From Mayamaea pseudoterrestris (lineage: Eukaryota; Bacillariophyta; Bacillariophyceae; Sellaphorales; Sellaphoraceae): DNA of 64,000 nt. Every line of letters begins with the position of its first letter. Position 1 is the first letter of the stretch. Positions 52,941 to 64,000 of the stretch are shown here, piece by piece. Location: positions 221,052 to 285,051 of the forward strand of contig BROI01000031.1 of the NCBI GenBank assembly GCA_027923505.1, read 5' to 3'. The notes below the pieces were generated by a model. It was not told the DNA's origin. It searched no databases and saw nothing but the letters and a program-made list of their open reading frames with translations. Made by a program: the position numbers and the translations under genes.

Positions 52941-53480
52941 AAATGGTGCAAAACGGACTGCCTGGAGGCCTACACCATGGAATGGTCTGCAGGCTGGGTG
53001 TGTCCAACACCCCAAATTATGGAATCATACCACTACAATGTCCCGTGCCCTGGCCACCCAACAACCCAATGAGTCAGGCAAAACATGTCCAGGGTGTGCC
53101 ATTGACATGAGGATGGTCTGAAATGGTGCAAAACGGACTGCCTGGAGGCCTACACCATTCCATGCAGGCTGCGTGCGGCCAACACCCCAAATTATGAAAT
53201 CATACCACTACAATGCCCCATGCCCTGGCCACCCAACAACCCAATGAGTCAGGCAAATCATGTCCGGGGTGTGCCATTGACATAACGATGGTCTGAAATG
53301 GTGCAAAATGGACTGCCTGGAAGCCTACACCATGGAATGGTCTGCAGGCTGGGTGTGGCCAACACACCAAATTATGGAATCATACCACTACAATGTCCCG
53401 TGCCCTGGCCACCCAAATACCCAATGCGTCAGGCAAAACATGTCCAGGGTATGCCATTGACAGGTGCAGAGTCTCAAATG
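52941..53480. repeat. 180-bp satellite, three units
   Basis: Continuation of the family at 50070-50324. GACTGCCTGG falls at 52956, 53136 and 53311, giving spacings of 180 and 175 bp. It grades into the next variant at about 53480. Confidence 0.88.
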
Positions 53481-54204
53481 GTGCAAAAAGGACTGCCTGG
53501 AGGCTGACACCATGGGTACGGCCTCCACTGTGGGTATGGCCAACACAAGTTGCAGATTCTTCCCAGTCAAACTCCCCCTGCCATGGCCACCCAACTACCC
53601 AATGAGTCAGGCAAAACATGTCCAGGGTATGCCATTGACAGGTGCAGAGTCTCAAATGGTGCGAAAAGGACTGCCTGGAGGCTGACACCATGTATACGGC
53701 CTCCACTGTGGGTATGGCCAACACAAGTTGCAGATTCTTCCCAGTCAAACGCCCCCTGCCATGGCCACCCAAATACTAATGAGTCAGGCAAAACATGTCC
53801 AGGGTATGCCATTGACAGGTGCAGAGTCTCAAATGGTGCAAAAAGGACTGCCTGGAGGCTGACACCATGGGTATGGCCTCCACTGTGGGTATGGCCAACA
53901 CCACAAGTTGCAGATTCTTCCCTGTCAATGGCCCCATGCCCTGGCCAGTCAAATACCCAATGAGTCGGGCAAAACATGTCCAGGGTATGCCATTAACAGG
54001 TGCAGAGTCTCAAATGGTGCAAAAAGGACTGCCTGGAGGCTGACACCATGAGTACGGCCTCCACTGTGGGTGTGGCCAACACCACAAGTGGCAGATTCTT
54101 CCCTGTCAAACGCCCCATGCCCTGGCCACCCAAATAACCAATGAGTCAGGCAAACCATGTCCAGGGTATGCCATTGACATGTGCAGAGTCTCAAATGGTG
54201 CAAA
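53481..54204. repeat. 177-181-bp satellite variant (AGGCTGACACCATG type)
   Basis: Four units; GACTGCC lies at 53491, 53669, 53846 and 54027. It shares CCTGGAGG, GGCCAACAC, CCAATGAGTCAGGCAAA and ATGTCCAGGGT with the 180-bp family. It differs by a GCAGATTCTTCCC block and a GACAGGTGCAGAGTCTC tail. It is a diverged subfamily, clustered and not interspersed. Confidence 0.88.
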
Positions 54205-54291
54205 AAATTGCTGTCCTGCTATGGTACTGGAAGGGTGCCATGGATTGGTATAGTCTCCATTTCATTGTTTTATGAACCATAAAATGATTTG
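54205..54291. other. Unique junction between two satellite families
   Basis: About 87 bp (TTGCTGTCCTGCTATGG... to ...CATAAAATGATTT) that match neither flanking family. They join the 180-bp variant to the 351-bp array. Confidence 0.6.
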
Positions 54292-56460
54292 TGACCTTGG
54301 ATCATGCCCCAAGCCAGTTTACAAAGAGGTTGTGGGGATCTGATGTTTGCCACTGCTAGGATAGGCAGTCACATAGTACCTGCCAACAGAAGCTGCTGAC
54401 CTGAAGGCCAAGGCAAGCAGGAGGCTGATGCGCAAACCAAATTCACCAAGGAGATATGTCTTGTGCCCTTGGATCATGCACAGTGGCTGTACGTATAGAG
54501 TGTGTGGGCACGTCAAGTTTGCCATTGCTAGGTTGGTGTTTGGCAGTTGGGTATACATACTAGCAACTTCTGCGGATCTGGAAGCAGGCAACATGCAGGA
54601 GGCAAATGCACAAAGTGAATGCACTATACAATATCCATTTGTGACCTTGGATCATGCCCCAAGCCAGTTTACAAAGAGATTGTGGGGATCTGATGTTTGC
54701 CACTGCTAGGGTAGGCAGTCACATAGTACCTGCTAACTGAAGCTGCTGACCTGAAGGCAGAAGGCAAGCAGGAGGCTGATGCGCAAAACAAATTCACCAA
54801 GGAGATATGTCTTGTGCCCTTGGATCATGCACAGTGGCTGTACGCATAGAGTGTGTGGGCACGTCAAGTTTGCCATTGCTAGGTTGGTGTTTGGCAGTTG
54901 GGTATACATACTAGCAACTTCTGCGGATCTGGAAGCAGGCAACATGCAGGAGGCAAATGCACAAAGTGAATGCACTATACAATATCCATTTGTGACCTTG
55001 GATCATGCCCCAAGCCAGTTTACAAAGAGATTGTGGGGATCTGATGTTTGCCACTGCTAGGGTAGGCAGTCACATAGTACCTGCTAACTGAAGCTGCTGA
55101 CCTGAAGGCAGAAGGCAAGCAGGAGGCTGATGCGCAAAACAAATTCACCAAGGAGGCATGTCTTGTGCCCTGGGATCATGCACAGTGGCTGTACGCATAG
55201 AGTGTGTGGGCACTTCATGTTTGCCACTGCTAGGTTGGTGTTTGGCAGTTGCGTAGTAGATACCAGCAACTTCTGCGGATCTGGAAGCAGGCAACATGCA
55301 GGAGGCAAATGCACAAAGTGAATGCACTATACAATATCCATTTGTGACCTTGGATCATGCCCCACGCCAGTTTACAAAGAGATTGTGGGGATCTGATGTT
55401 TGCCACTGCTAGGGTAGGCAGTCACATAGTACCTGCTAACTGAAGCTCCTGACCTGAAGGCAAAAGGCAAGCAGGAGGCTGATGCGCAAAACAAATTCAC
55501 CAAGGAGGTATGTCTTGTGCCCTTGGATCATGCACAGTGGCTGTACGCATAGAGTGTGTGGGCACTTCATGTTTGCCACTGCTAGGTTGGTGTTTGGCAG
55601 TTGCGTAGTAGATACCAGCAACTTCTGCGGATCTGGAGGCAGGCAACAAGCAGGAGGCAAATGCACAATGTGAATGCGCTAAACAATATCCATTTGTGAC
55701 CCTGGATCATGCCCCAAGCCAGTTTGCAAAGAGGTTGTGGGGATCTGATGTTTGCCACTGCTAGGATAGGCAGTCACATAGTACCTGCCAACAGAACTGC
55801 TAACCTGCAGGCCAAGGCAAGCAGGAGGCTGATGCGCAAACCAAATTCACCAAGGAGATATGTCTTGTGCCCTCAGATCATGCACAGTGGCTGTACGCAT
55901 AGAGTGTGTGGGCACTTCATGTTTGCCACTGCTAGGTTGGTGTTTGGCAGTTGGGTAGTACATACCAGCAACTTCTGCGGATCTGGAAGCAGGCAACATG
56001 CAGGAGGCAAATGCACAATGTGAATGCACTATACAATATCCATTTGTGACCTTGGATCATGCCCCAAGCCAGTTTACAAAGAGGTTGTGGGGATCTGATG
56101 TTTGCCACTGCTAGGGTAGGCAGTCACATAGTAGCTGCTAACTGAAGCTCCTGACCTGAAGGCAAAAGGCAAGCAGGAGGCTGATGCGCAAAACAAATTC
56201 ACCAAGGAGGTATGTCTTGTGCCCTTGGATCATGCACAGTGGCTGTACGCATAGAGTGTGTGGGCACTTCATGTTTGCCACTGCTAGGTTGGTGTTTGGC
56301 AGTTGCGTAGTAGATACCAGCAACTTCTGCGGATCTGGAGGCAGGCAACAAGCAGGAGGCAAATGCACAATGAGAATGCGCTAAACAATATCCATTTGTG
56401 ACCCTGGATCATGCCCCAAGCCAGTTTACAAAGAGATTGTGGGGATCTGATGTTTGCCAC
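54292..56460. repeat. 351-bp dimeric satellite array
   Basis: About 6.2 units; GTGACCTTGGATCATGCCCC or a close match recurs near 54292, 54643, 54994, 55345, 55697, 56047 and 56398. Each unit is a diverged dimer. CTTGGATCATGC and GTTTGCCACTGCTAGG each occur twice per unit, and the CTTGG blocks are 172 bp apart in the first unit, giving halves of 172 and 179 bp. The last unit is cut at TTTGCCAC at 56460. Frames of 60-100 codons repeat with the unit and are not considered genes. Confidence 0.92.
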
Positions 56461-56809
56461 TTGTCACAATGACGATCTAGTCCAGTCGCTTGACGCGAAC
56501 CTAGACGTCGCCTGGGGCGCACGAGCATAGTACTCGAACCTCCGTTGCGGTACCAGAAAAGACATCTACTCACAACTACGTCATTGAAATATTGCATGTG
56601 TGCCAGCCGCAGGCACGATTAAACAAGATTAGTATTCACTATCGTGAATGGTCTTGAAAGAGCCATCTGATCAATCGCTCTTTCTCGACCGATCATAAAT
56701 CAACTCACTTTCTAGAGAACTGCTTAATCAACTAGCGTTTTGTAGGATAAGACCCCTGTAGGATAAACCAAGGTAAAGGACTGATCATCCCGCTCACTTG
56801 AGGAAACAC
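56461..56809 (-). mobile_element. Probable LTR-retrotransposon end with primer-binding site
   Basis: A 349-bp non-satellite segment sits between two arrays. Read on the minus strand it starts TGTTTCCTCAAGTG at 56808. It runs to TGGTACCGCAACGGAGGT at 56555-56538, which has the form of a primer-binding site: its complement reads as T-loop (CTCGAAC), five T-stem bases, seven acceptor bases, discriminator A and CCA. About 80 more bases of leader follow to 56461. Two hairpins lie in the LTR-like part (ATTCAC/GTGAAT and GAAAGAGC/GCTCTTTC). No second LTR or coding region is present, and the LTR end is not a clean CA. Confidence 0.4.
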
Positions 56810-57590
56810 TGGGCTGAAATGGTGCAAAACGGAATGCCTGGAGGCCTACACCATCTGCAAAATGGGTGTGGCCAACACCCCAAATTATGGAATCATACCA
56901 CTACAATGCCCCGTCCCCTGATCACCCAACAACCCAATGAGTCATGCAAAACATGTCCAGGGTGTGCCATTGACATGAGGATGGTCTGACATGGTACAAA
57001 ACGGACTGCCTGGAGGCCTACAGCATGGAATGGTCTACAAGATGGGTGTGGCCAACACACCAAATTATGGAATCATACCACTACAATGCCCCATGCCCTG
57101 GCCACCCAACAACCCAATGAGTCAGGCAAAAACATGTCCAGGGTGTGCCATTGACATGAGGATGGGCTGAAATGGTGCAAAACGGACTGCCTGGAGGCCT
57201 ACACCATCCAAGTGGGTGTGGCCAACACCCCAAATTATGGAATCATACCACTACAATGCCCCATCCCCTGATCACCCAACAACCCAATGAGTCATGCAAA
57301 ACATGTCCAGGGTGTGCCATTGACATGAGGATGGTCTGACATGGTACAAAACGGACTGCCTGGAGGCCTACAGCATGGAATGGTCTACAAGATGGGTGTG
57401 GCCAACACCCCAAATTATGGAATCATACCACTACAATGCCCCATGCCCTGGCCACCCAACAACCCAATGAGTCAGGCAAAACATGTCCAGGGTGTGCCAT
57501 TGACATGCAGATGGGCTGAAATGGTGCAAAACGGACTGCCTGGAGGCCCACACCATCTGCAAAATGGTAACAAAAAGGACAATGCCCTAC
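56810..57590. repeat. A/B dimer satellite, clean part
   Basis: Two subtypes alternate. A has ACACCATC(TGC), CCCCTGATCACCC and GAGTCATGCAAA. B has ACAGCATGGAATGGTCTACAAG, GCCCTGGCCACCC and GAGTCAGGCAAA. CGGA[A/C]TGCC spacings are 172, 181, 169 and 180 bp, so the dimer is about 350 bp. Both are relatives of the 180-bp family at 50070 and 52941. Confidence 0.92.
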
Positions 57591-60500
57591 ATGGGCCCTG
57601 ATCACCCAACAACCCAATGAGTCATGCCCAAAAACCTGTCCAGAGGTGTGCCATTGACATGAGAGGATGGTCCTGGCATGGTACAAAACGGACTGCCTGG
57701 GCCTACAGCATGGGATGGTTCCCAATGTGGCCAACACGAATTGTGGCCCCGACCCCTACTGAACTGCCGTGCCCCTGCCCGGAACACATGGGGTGTGCCA
57801 TTGACAGAGGATGGGCTGAGGTGGTGCACTGTGGACTGCCTGGCCTACACCATCTCAAAATGGTGTACCCAACACACAATTTGGAATCATACCGCTCAGT
57901 GCCCGTCCCTGTCCCGCCCGGTCATGCAAAACATGTGGTGTGCCATTGACGTGAGATGGTCTGACATGGTACAAAACGGACTGCCTGGAGGCCTACAGCA
58001 TGGAATGGTCTACGAGATGGGTGTGGCCAACCCCAAATTATGGAATCATACACAATGCCCCATCCCTGGCCACCCAACAACCCAATGAGTCAGGCAAAAC
58101 ATGTCAGGGTGTGCCATTGACATGGATGGGCTGAAATGGTGCAAAACGGACTGCCTGGAGGCCTACCCTGCAAAATCGGGTGTGGCCAGCACACTCAAAT
58201 TATGGAATCATACCACTACAATGCCCCGTCCCTGCTCACCCAACAACCCAATCGTCTGCAAAACTGTCCGGGTGTGCCTTGACAGAGTGGTCTGCGCGGT
58301 ACAAAAACGGACTGCCTGGAGGCCTACAGCTGGAGTGGTCTACAAGATGGGTGTGGCCAACACCCCAAATTGTGGGGTCATACCACTACAATGCCCCCCT
58401 CCCCCAGGTCGTCGCAAAATGTCCAGGGTTGCCATTGGCATGAGGATGGGCTGTCATGGTGAACGCTGCCTGGAGGCCTACACCACGGGTGTTGGCCAAC
58501 ACCCCAGTATGATCATACCCTCATGCCCCCGCCTCCATCATGCGGCTTGCACAGCATGTCCCGGGTGTGCCATTGACATGGGATGGTCTGCGTGGTACAA
58601 CGCGGACTGCCCCTGGGGCCCCTACAGCATGGAATGGTCTACAAGATGGGTGTGGCCAGCCCCCGAATTATGGAATCACACGCTGTGCCCCCATGCCCTG
58701 GCCACCCAACAACCCACGGGTCAGGCAAAACATGTCGGTGTGCCATTGACATGGGATGGGCTGAAATGGTGCAGTCGGTCTGCCTGCCTCCATCTGCAAA
58801 GGGTGTGGCCAACACTCCCAAGAATCATACCACTCATCCCTCCCTGGTCACCCAAACAAGGTCATGCAAATCTTGTCCGGGTGTCCATTGACATGGATGG
58901 TCTGACTGTTCAAAACGGCTGCCTGGGGCCTCAGCTGGGGGTCTACAGTGGGTGTGGCCAACACCCCCTTGGATCTACCCTACCGCCCCCTGCCCTGGCC
59001 ACCCAACAGCCCAATGGGTCAGGCCAAAAAACATGTCCAGGGTTTGCTATTGGCATGAGGATGTGCAATGGTGAAACGGACTGAGGCCTGCCATCAAAGT
59101 AGTGCCCAAAGCTCCCCCCCCCCCCAAGAGTCATGGAAACATGTGGAAGTGTCCATTGACTTATGAGGATGTGTTCCTGACATGGTACCACGGACTGCCT
59201 GGAGGCCTACAGCATGGAATCAGTTACACAAGATGGAGTGTAGCCAACTTTTACATGGTCATACCACTACAATGCCCCAAGCCCTGGCCACAACAACCCA
59301 ATGAGTCAGGCAAAACAATGTTTGTGTGGAGATAGAACACAGTAAGACAAAGCGGACTGCCTGGGAGGCCTACACATCTGCAAAATGGGTGTAGCCAACA
59401 CTTTGTTTAGTCATACCACTACAATGGCCCGTCCCTGATCACCCAACAACCCAATTCATTGCAGAAACATGTAGGGTGTGCCATTGACATGAGGATGGTC
59501 TGACATGGTGGTACAACACAGACTGCCTGGGAGGCCTACAGCATGGGTGTCAAGCAAGATGGTGTGCAGCCAACACCCCAAAATTATGGAATCATACCAC
59601 TACAATGCCCCATGCCCTGTACCCAACAACCCAATGAGTCAGGCAAAACATGTCCAGGGTGTGCCATTGACATGAGGATGGGCTAAATGGTGCAAAACGG
59701 ACTGCCTGGGGGCCTACACCATGCAAGTGGGGGGCCAACACCCCTTTAAATTGGAATCTATACCCTACAGTCCCGTCTCCTGGCCCCCCAACAACCTGAG
59801 TCATGCAAAACATGTCCAGGGTGTGCCATTGACATGAGATGGGCTGACATGGTGCAAACGGGCTGCCTGGAGGCCCTACAGCGGAGTCGCAAGATGGGTG
59901 TGGCCAACACCCCAAGTATGGAATCATCATCCCCCTTCCTTTTGGCCCCCAATGAGTCAGGCAAAACATGTGGGGGTGCCAGTGAGCATGGGATGGTCTG
60001 ACATGGTACAAAACGGACTGCCGGAGGCTACAGCATGGAATGGTCTCCACAAAGATGGGTGTGGCCAACACCCCACAGTGGCTGGAGATCCCATACCACT
60101 ACAATGCCTCCATGCCCTGGCCACCCAACAACCCAATGAGTCAGGCAGAAACATGTCCAGGGTGTACCACTGACATGAGAATGGGTAATGGTGCAAAACG
60201 GACTGCCTGGAGGCCCCATCATCTGCAAAATGGGTGTGGCCAACACCCCAAATTATGGAGTCCATACCACTACAATGCCGTCTGATCATAAAGCCAATGC
60301 AAAACCTGTCCAGGGTGTGCCATTGACATGGATGGTCTGACATGTTCAAAGCGGACTGCCTGGAGGCCTACAACATGGAATGTTCTACAAGATGGGTGTG
60401 GCCAACACCCCAAATTATCAGAATCATACCACTACAATCCCATGCCTGGCCACCCAACAACCCAATGAGTCAGGCAAGATCTTGTAGGGTGTGCCATTGA

Positions 60501-63500
60501 CATGAGAGATGGGCTGAAATGGTGCTGGGGAGGCCTCATCTGCAAAATGGGTGTGACAACACCCCAATTATGGAATCCATACTACAATGCGTCCCTGATC
60601 ACCCAACAACCCAATGAGTCATGCAGTATGTAGGGTGTAGGTAACATGATGGAGTCTGACATGGTACAAAACGGACCTGGAGGCCTACAGCATGGAATGA
60701 TGAATAGATTGGCCAACACCACAAATTTTGGAATCATACCACTACAATGCCCCACCCTGGCCACCCAACAACTCAGCCGTCAGGCAAAACATGTCCAGAG
60801 ATTGTACCACCATTGTGTGGTTAGGCTGAAATGGTGCAAAAGCGGACTGCCTGGAGGCCTACACCATCTGCAAAATGGGTGTGGTTTTTAAATTATGGAA
60901 TCATACCACTACAATGCCCCATCCCTGATTACCCAACAACAACCCAATGAGTCATGCAAACCATATCCATGGTGTGCCATTGACATGAGGATGGTCTGAC
61001 ATGGTACAAAAACGGACTGCCTGGAGGCCTACAGCATGGAATGATACAAGATGGTGTATTGCCCAAATTATGGAATCATGCCACTTGGCCTTTGTACCCT
61101 GGCCACCCAACAACCCAATAGGTCAGGCAAAACATGTCAGGGTGTGCCATTGACATGGGGATGGGCTGTGGTGCAAAAATGGACTTTTGGAATTTTCCAC
61201 CATCTGCAAAATGGGTGGCCAGCAATAAATTATGGAATCATACCACTACAATGCCCCGTCCCTGATCTTTGCTCTTAATATCATGAAAACATGTCCAGGG
61301 TGTACCATTGATGAGGATGGTCTGACTTGTAGTACAAAACGGACTGCCTGGAGGCCTACAGCATGGAATGGTCTACAAGATGAGTGTGGCCAACACCCCA
61401 AATTATGGAATCATACCACTACAATGCCCCATGCCCTGGCCACCCAACAACCCAGGGAGCCAAAGAACATGCTCCGGTTGCCATTGACGCAGGGGATGGG
61501 CTGAAATAGTGCAAAACGGACTGCCTGGAGGCCTACACCATCCGCAAAATGGGTGTGGCCAACACCACAAATTATGGAATCATGCCACTACAATGCGTCC
61601 CTGTCACCCAACAGCCCAATGAGTCAGACATTATGTCCAGGGTGTGCCATTGACATGAGGATGGTCTGACATGAGCTCAAAACAGGACTGCCTGGAGGCC
61701 TACAGCATGTGGAATGGTCTACAAGATGGGTGTGGCGACACATGGAATTTTTCTAATGCCCCATGCCTGGCCCCAAAGGTCAGAACAAATATATAGTTAT
61801 GTCATTGGCATGAGGATGGGCGAAATGGTGCAAAAGCGGACTGCCTGGAGGCCTACACAATCTGCAAAAATTATGGAGATGCCACTACAATGCCCCGTCC
61901 CTGTGCAACAACCCAGTAGGTCATGCAAAACGCTATGTAGTGTGTGCCATTGACATGAGGATGGTCTGACATGGTACAAAGCGGACCCTGGAGGCCTACA
62001 GCATGGAATGATCTGAGATGGGTGTGGCCTTACCCCAAATTATGGAATCATGCCGCTACAATGCCCCATGCCCTGGCCCCCACCACCCCAATGTCAGGCA
62101 AAACATGTCCAAGGTGTGCCATTGACATGAGAGATGGGCTGAAATGGTGCAAAACGGACTGCCTGGAGGCCTACACCATCTAAATTATGGAATCATACCA
62201 CTACAATGCCCCATGCCTGGCCACCCAACAACCCAATGAGTCAGGCAAAACATGTCCAGGGTGTGCCATTGACATGAGGATGGGCTGAAATGGTGCAAAT
62301 GAGGACTGCCTGGAGGCCTCCATCTGCAATGGGTGTAGCCAGCACCTGAAATTATGGAATCATACCACTACAATGCCGTCCCTGATCACCCAACAACCCA
62401 ATGAGTCATGAAACATGTCCAGGGTGTGCGATTGACATGAGGATGGTCTGACATGGTACAAAAGCCGGACTGCCTGGAAACACAGTGGAATGGTCTACAA
62501 GATGGGTGGCCAACACCCCAAATCATGGAATCATACCACTACAATGCCCCATGCCCTGGCCACCCAACAGCAATGCCCAGGCAAAACATGTCCAGGGTGT
62601 GCCATTGACATGAGGATGAGCTAGAGAAATGGTGCAAAAAACGGACTGCCTGGAGAGCCTACACCATCTGGACGTGGGTGTGGCCAACACACATAAATTA
62701 TGGAATCATACCACTACAATGCCCCGTCCCTGATCACCCCAACAACACAATGAGTCATACAAAGTATGTCCAGGGTGTGCCATTGACATGAGGATGGTCT
62801 GACATGGTACAAAGCGGACTGCCTGGAGGCCTACAGCATGGAATGGTCTAATGGTGTGGCCACCCCCCCCAAATTATGGAGATATACCACTACAATGCCC
62901 CCATGCCCTGGCCACCCAACAACCCAATGAGTCAGGCAGACATGTCAGGGTGTGCCGTGACATGGATGGGCTGAAATGGTGCAAAGCGGTCTGCCTGAGG
63001 CCTACACCATCTGCAAGAATTGTGTGTGGCCAACACCGCAGAAGTATGGAATCATACCACTGCAGTAGCCCGTCCCTGTCCCAGCGCAATGAGGTCATGC
63101 AAAACATGTCCAGGGTGTGCCATTGACAAGAGGATGGTCCTGACATGGTACAAAGCGGACTGCCTGGAGGCCTACAGCATGGAATGGTCTACAAGATGGG
63201 TGTAGGCCAACACCCCAAATTATGGAATCATGCCACTACAATGCCCCATGCCTGGCCCACCCACCACCCAGTGAGTCAGGCAAAACATGTCCAGGGTGTG
63301 CCATTGACATGCGGTGGGCTGAAATGGTGCAAAACGGACTGCCTGGAGGCCTACACCATCTGCAAAGTGGGTGTGGCCAACACCCCAAATTATGGGATCA
63401 TACCACTACATGCCCCGTCCCCTGATCACCCAACAACCCAATGAGTCATGCAAAAACATGTCAGGGTGTGCCATTGATTTGTGGTCTGACATGGTACAAA

Positions 63501-64000
63501 ACGGCTGCCGGAGGCCTACAGCATGGAATGGTCTACAAGATGGGTTGTGGCCAACACCCCCAAGTTGTGGGATCATACCACTACAGTGCCCCATGCCCTG
63601 GCCACCCCAACAACCCAATGAGTCGGCAAAACATGTCCAGGGTGTGCCATTGCCATGGGGATGGGCTGAAATGGTGCAAAACGGACTGCCTGGAGGCTTC
63701 ACCATCTGCAAATGGGTGTGGCCAACACCCAAATTATGGAATCTTACCACTACAATGCCCGTCCCTGATCCCAACAGCCCAGTGAGTCATACAAAACATG
63801 TCAGGGTGTGCCATTGACATGAGGATGGTCTGACATGGTACAACACGGACTGCCTGGAGGCCCTACAGCTGGGGTGTCAAGTTAGGTGTGGCCAACACCC
63901 ACCGCCCCCCCACATGCCCTGCCACCCAACAGCCCGTAGTCAGGCAAACACACGGGGTGTGCCATTGACATGAGAGATGGGGCTGAAATGGTGCCAAAAC
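57591..64000. repeat. A/B dimer satellite, degenerate part, open at right edge
   Basis: The same A/B dimer continues to the end of the window, about 18 dimers, but with very many one- to twenty-base deletions, small insertions and homopolymer runs (for example a long C run near 59115). Unit order A-B-A-B remains readable. Frames found here, up to 327 codons, are translations of satellite and not genes. The change of character at ~57.6 kb is abrupt. Confidence 0.88.

Noticed and set aside
56461-56600. Possible tRNA gene (TCGAACC and ACCA present)
   Set aside because: The T-stem 5' half and acceptor 5' half do not pair with the 3' half on either strand. A primer-binding site is a better reading.
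58101-59084. 327-codon plus-strand frame
   Set aside because: It is a translation of A/B satellite kept open by chance indels. The peptide repeats GLKWCKTDCLEAY-like motifs that derive from the monomer.
63900-64000. Telomere at the right edge
   Set aside because: No TTAGGG-type repeat is visible; the window ends inside the A/B satellite.

Overview
This is a eukaryotic nuclear window, most likely from a diatom or another photosynthetic stramenopile. Genes are compact, with short GT-AG introns of 77-162 bp, and neighbours alternate in divergent and convergent pairs. Two nucleus-encoded proteins carry the layered N-termini expected for a four-membrane plastid: an ATP-grasp enzyme with a C-S-A/W-F junction after its signal peptide, and a thylakoid-lumen pentapeptide protein with ER signal, transit region and lumenal signal. 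The transposons are copia-like, with a DNQSTVD protease motif of a kind I associate with diatom copia elements. I cannot name the species.

Layout. 1-2.6 kb: two Gag-like reading frames on the minus strand; the first runs off the left edge of the window. 3.9-4.6 kb: a TLC-type membrane protein gene cut off by a copia retrotransposon. 4.5-9.6 kb: that element, on the minus strand, with 98-bp LTRs and a pol region broken by several frameshifts. 9.7-48.6 kb: a gene-rich segment. Its genes encode a tiny spliced membrane protein, an isoprenylcysteine-methylesterase-like hydrolase, an apyrase, a type II membrane protein resembling a glycosyltransferase, a membrane-anchored inositol polyphosphate kinase, a DCAF4-like WD40 protein, mitochondrial dihydrolipoamide dehydrogenase, the proteasome subunit Rpn2/PSMD1, a Nudix hydrolase, the cap-binding subunit CBP80, a histidine phosphatase, a SMARCAL1-like SNF2 ATPase with a PDZ-like tail, argininosuccinate lyase, a small membrane protein, a plastid ATP-grasp protein, a lumenal pentapeptide protein, a small spliced Tim17-like protein and a WNK kinase. 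These are mostly unrelated housekeeping genes and do not form a pathway cluster.

50.07 kb to the right edge: about 14 kb of satellite DNA with no credible gene. At least four families are present, all built on a nucleosome-sized monomer of about 169-181 bp. They are a 169-bp array of 15.5 units with no length change and a 5-mer (845 bp) higher-order repeat; 175-181-bp units in two related variants; a 351-bp unit that is itself a 172+179 dimer; and an A/B dimer of about 350 bp that becomes riddled with small indels from about 57.6 kb. A 349-bp non-satellite segment at 56461-56809 looks like the end of an LTR retrotransposon with a tRNA primer-binding site. The satellite block, which resembles centromeric or pericentromeric DNA, is the most unusual part of the window.

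Several genes here are visible only after splicing. I inferred their junctions by eye from GT-AG sites, reading frame and family conservation.
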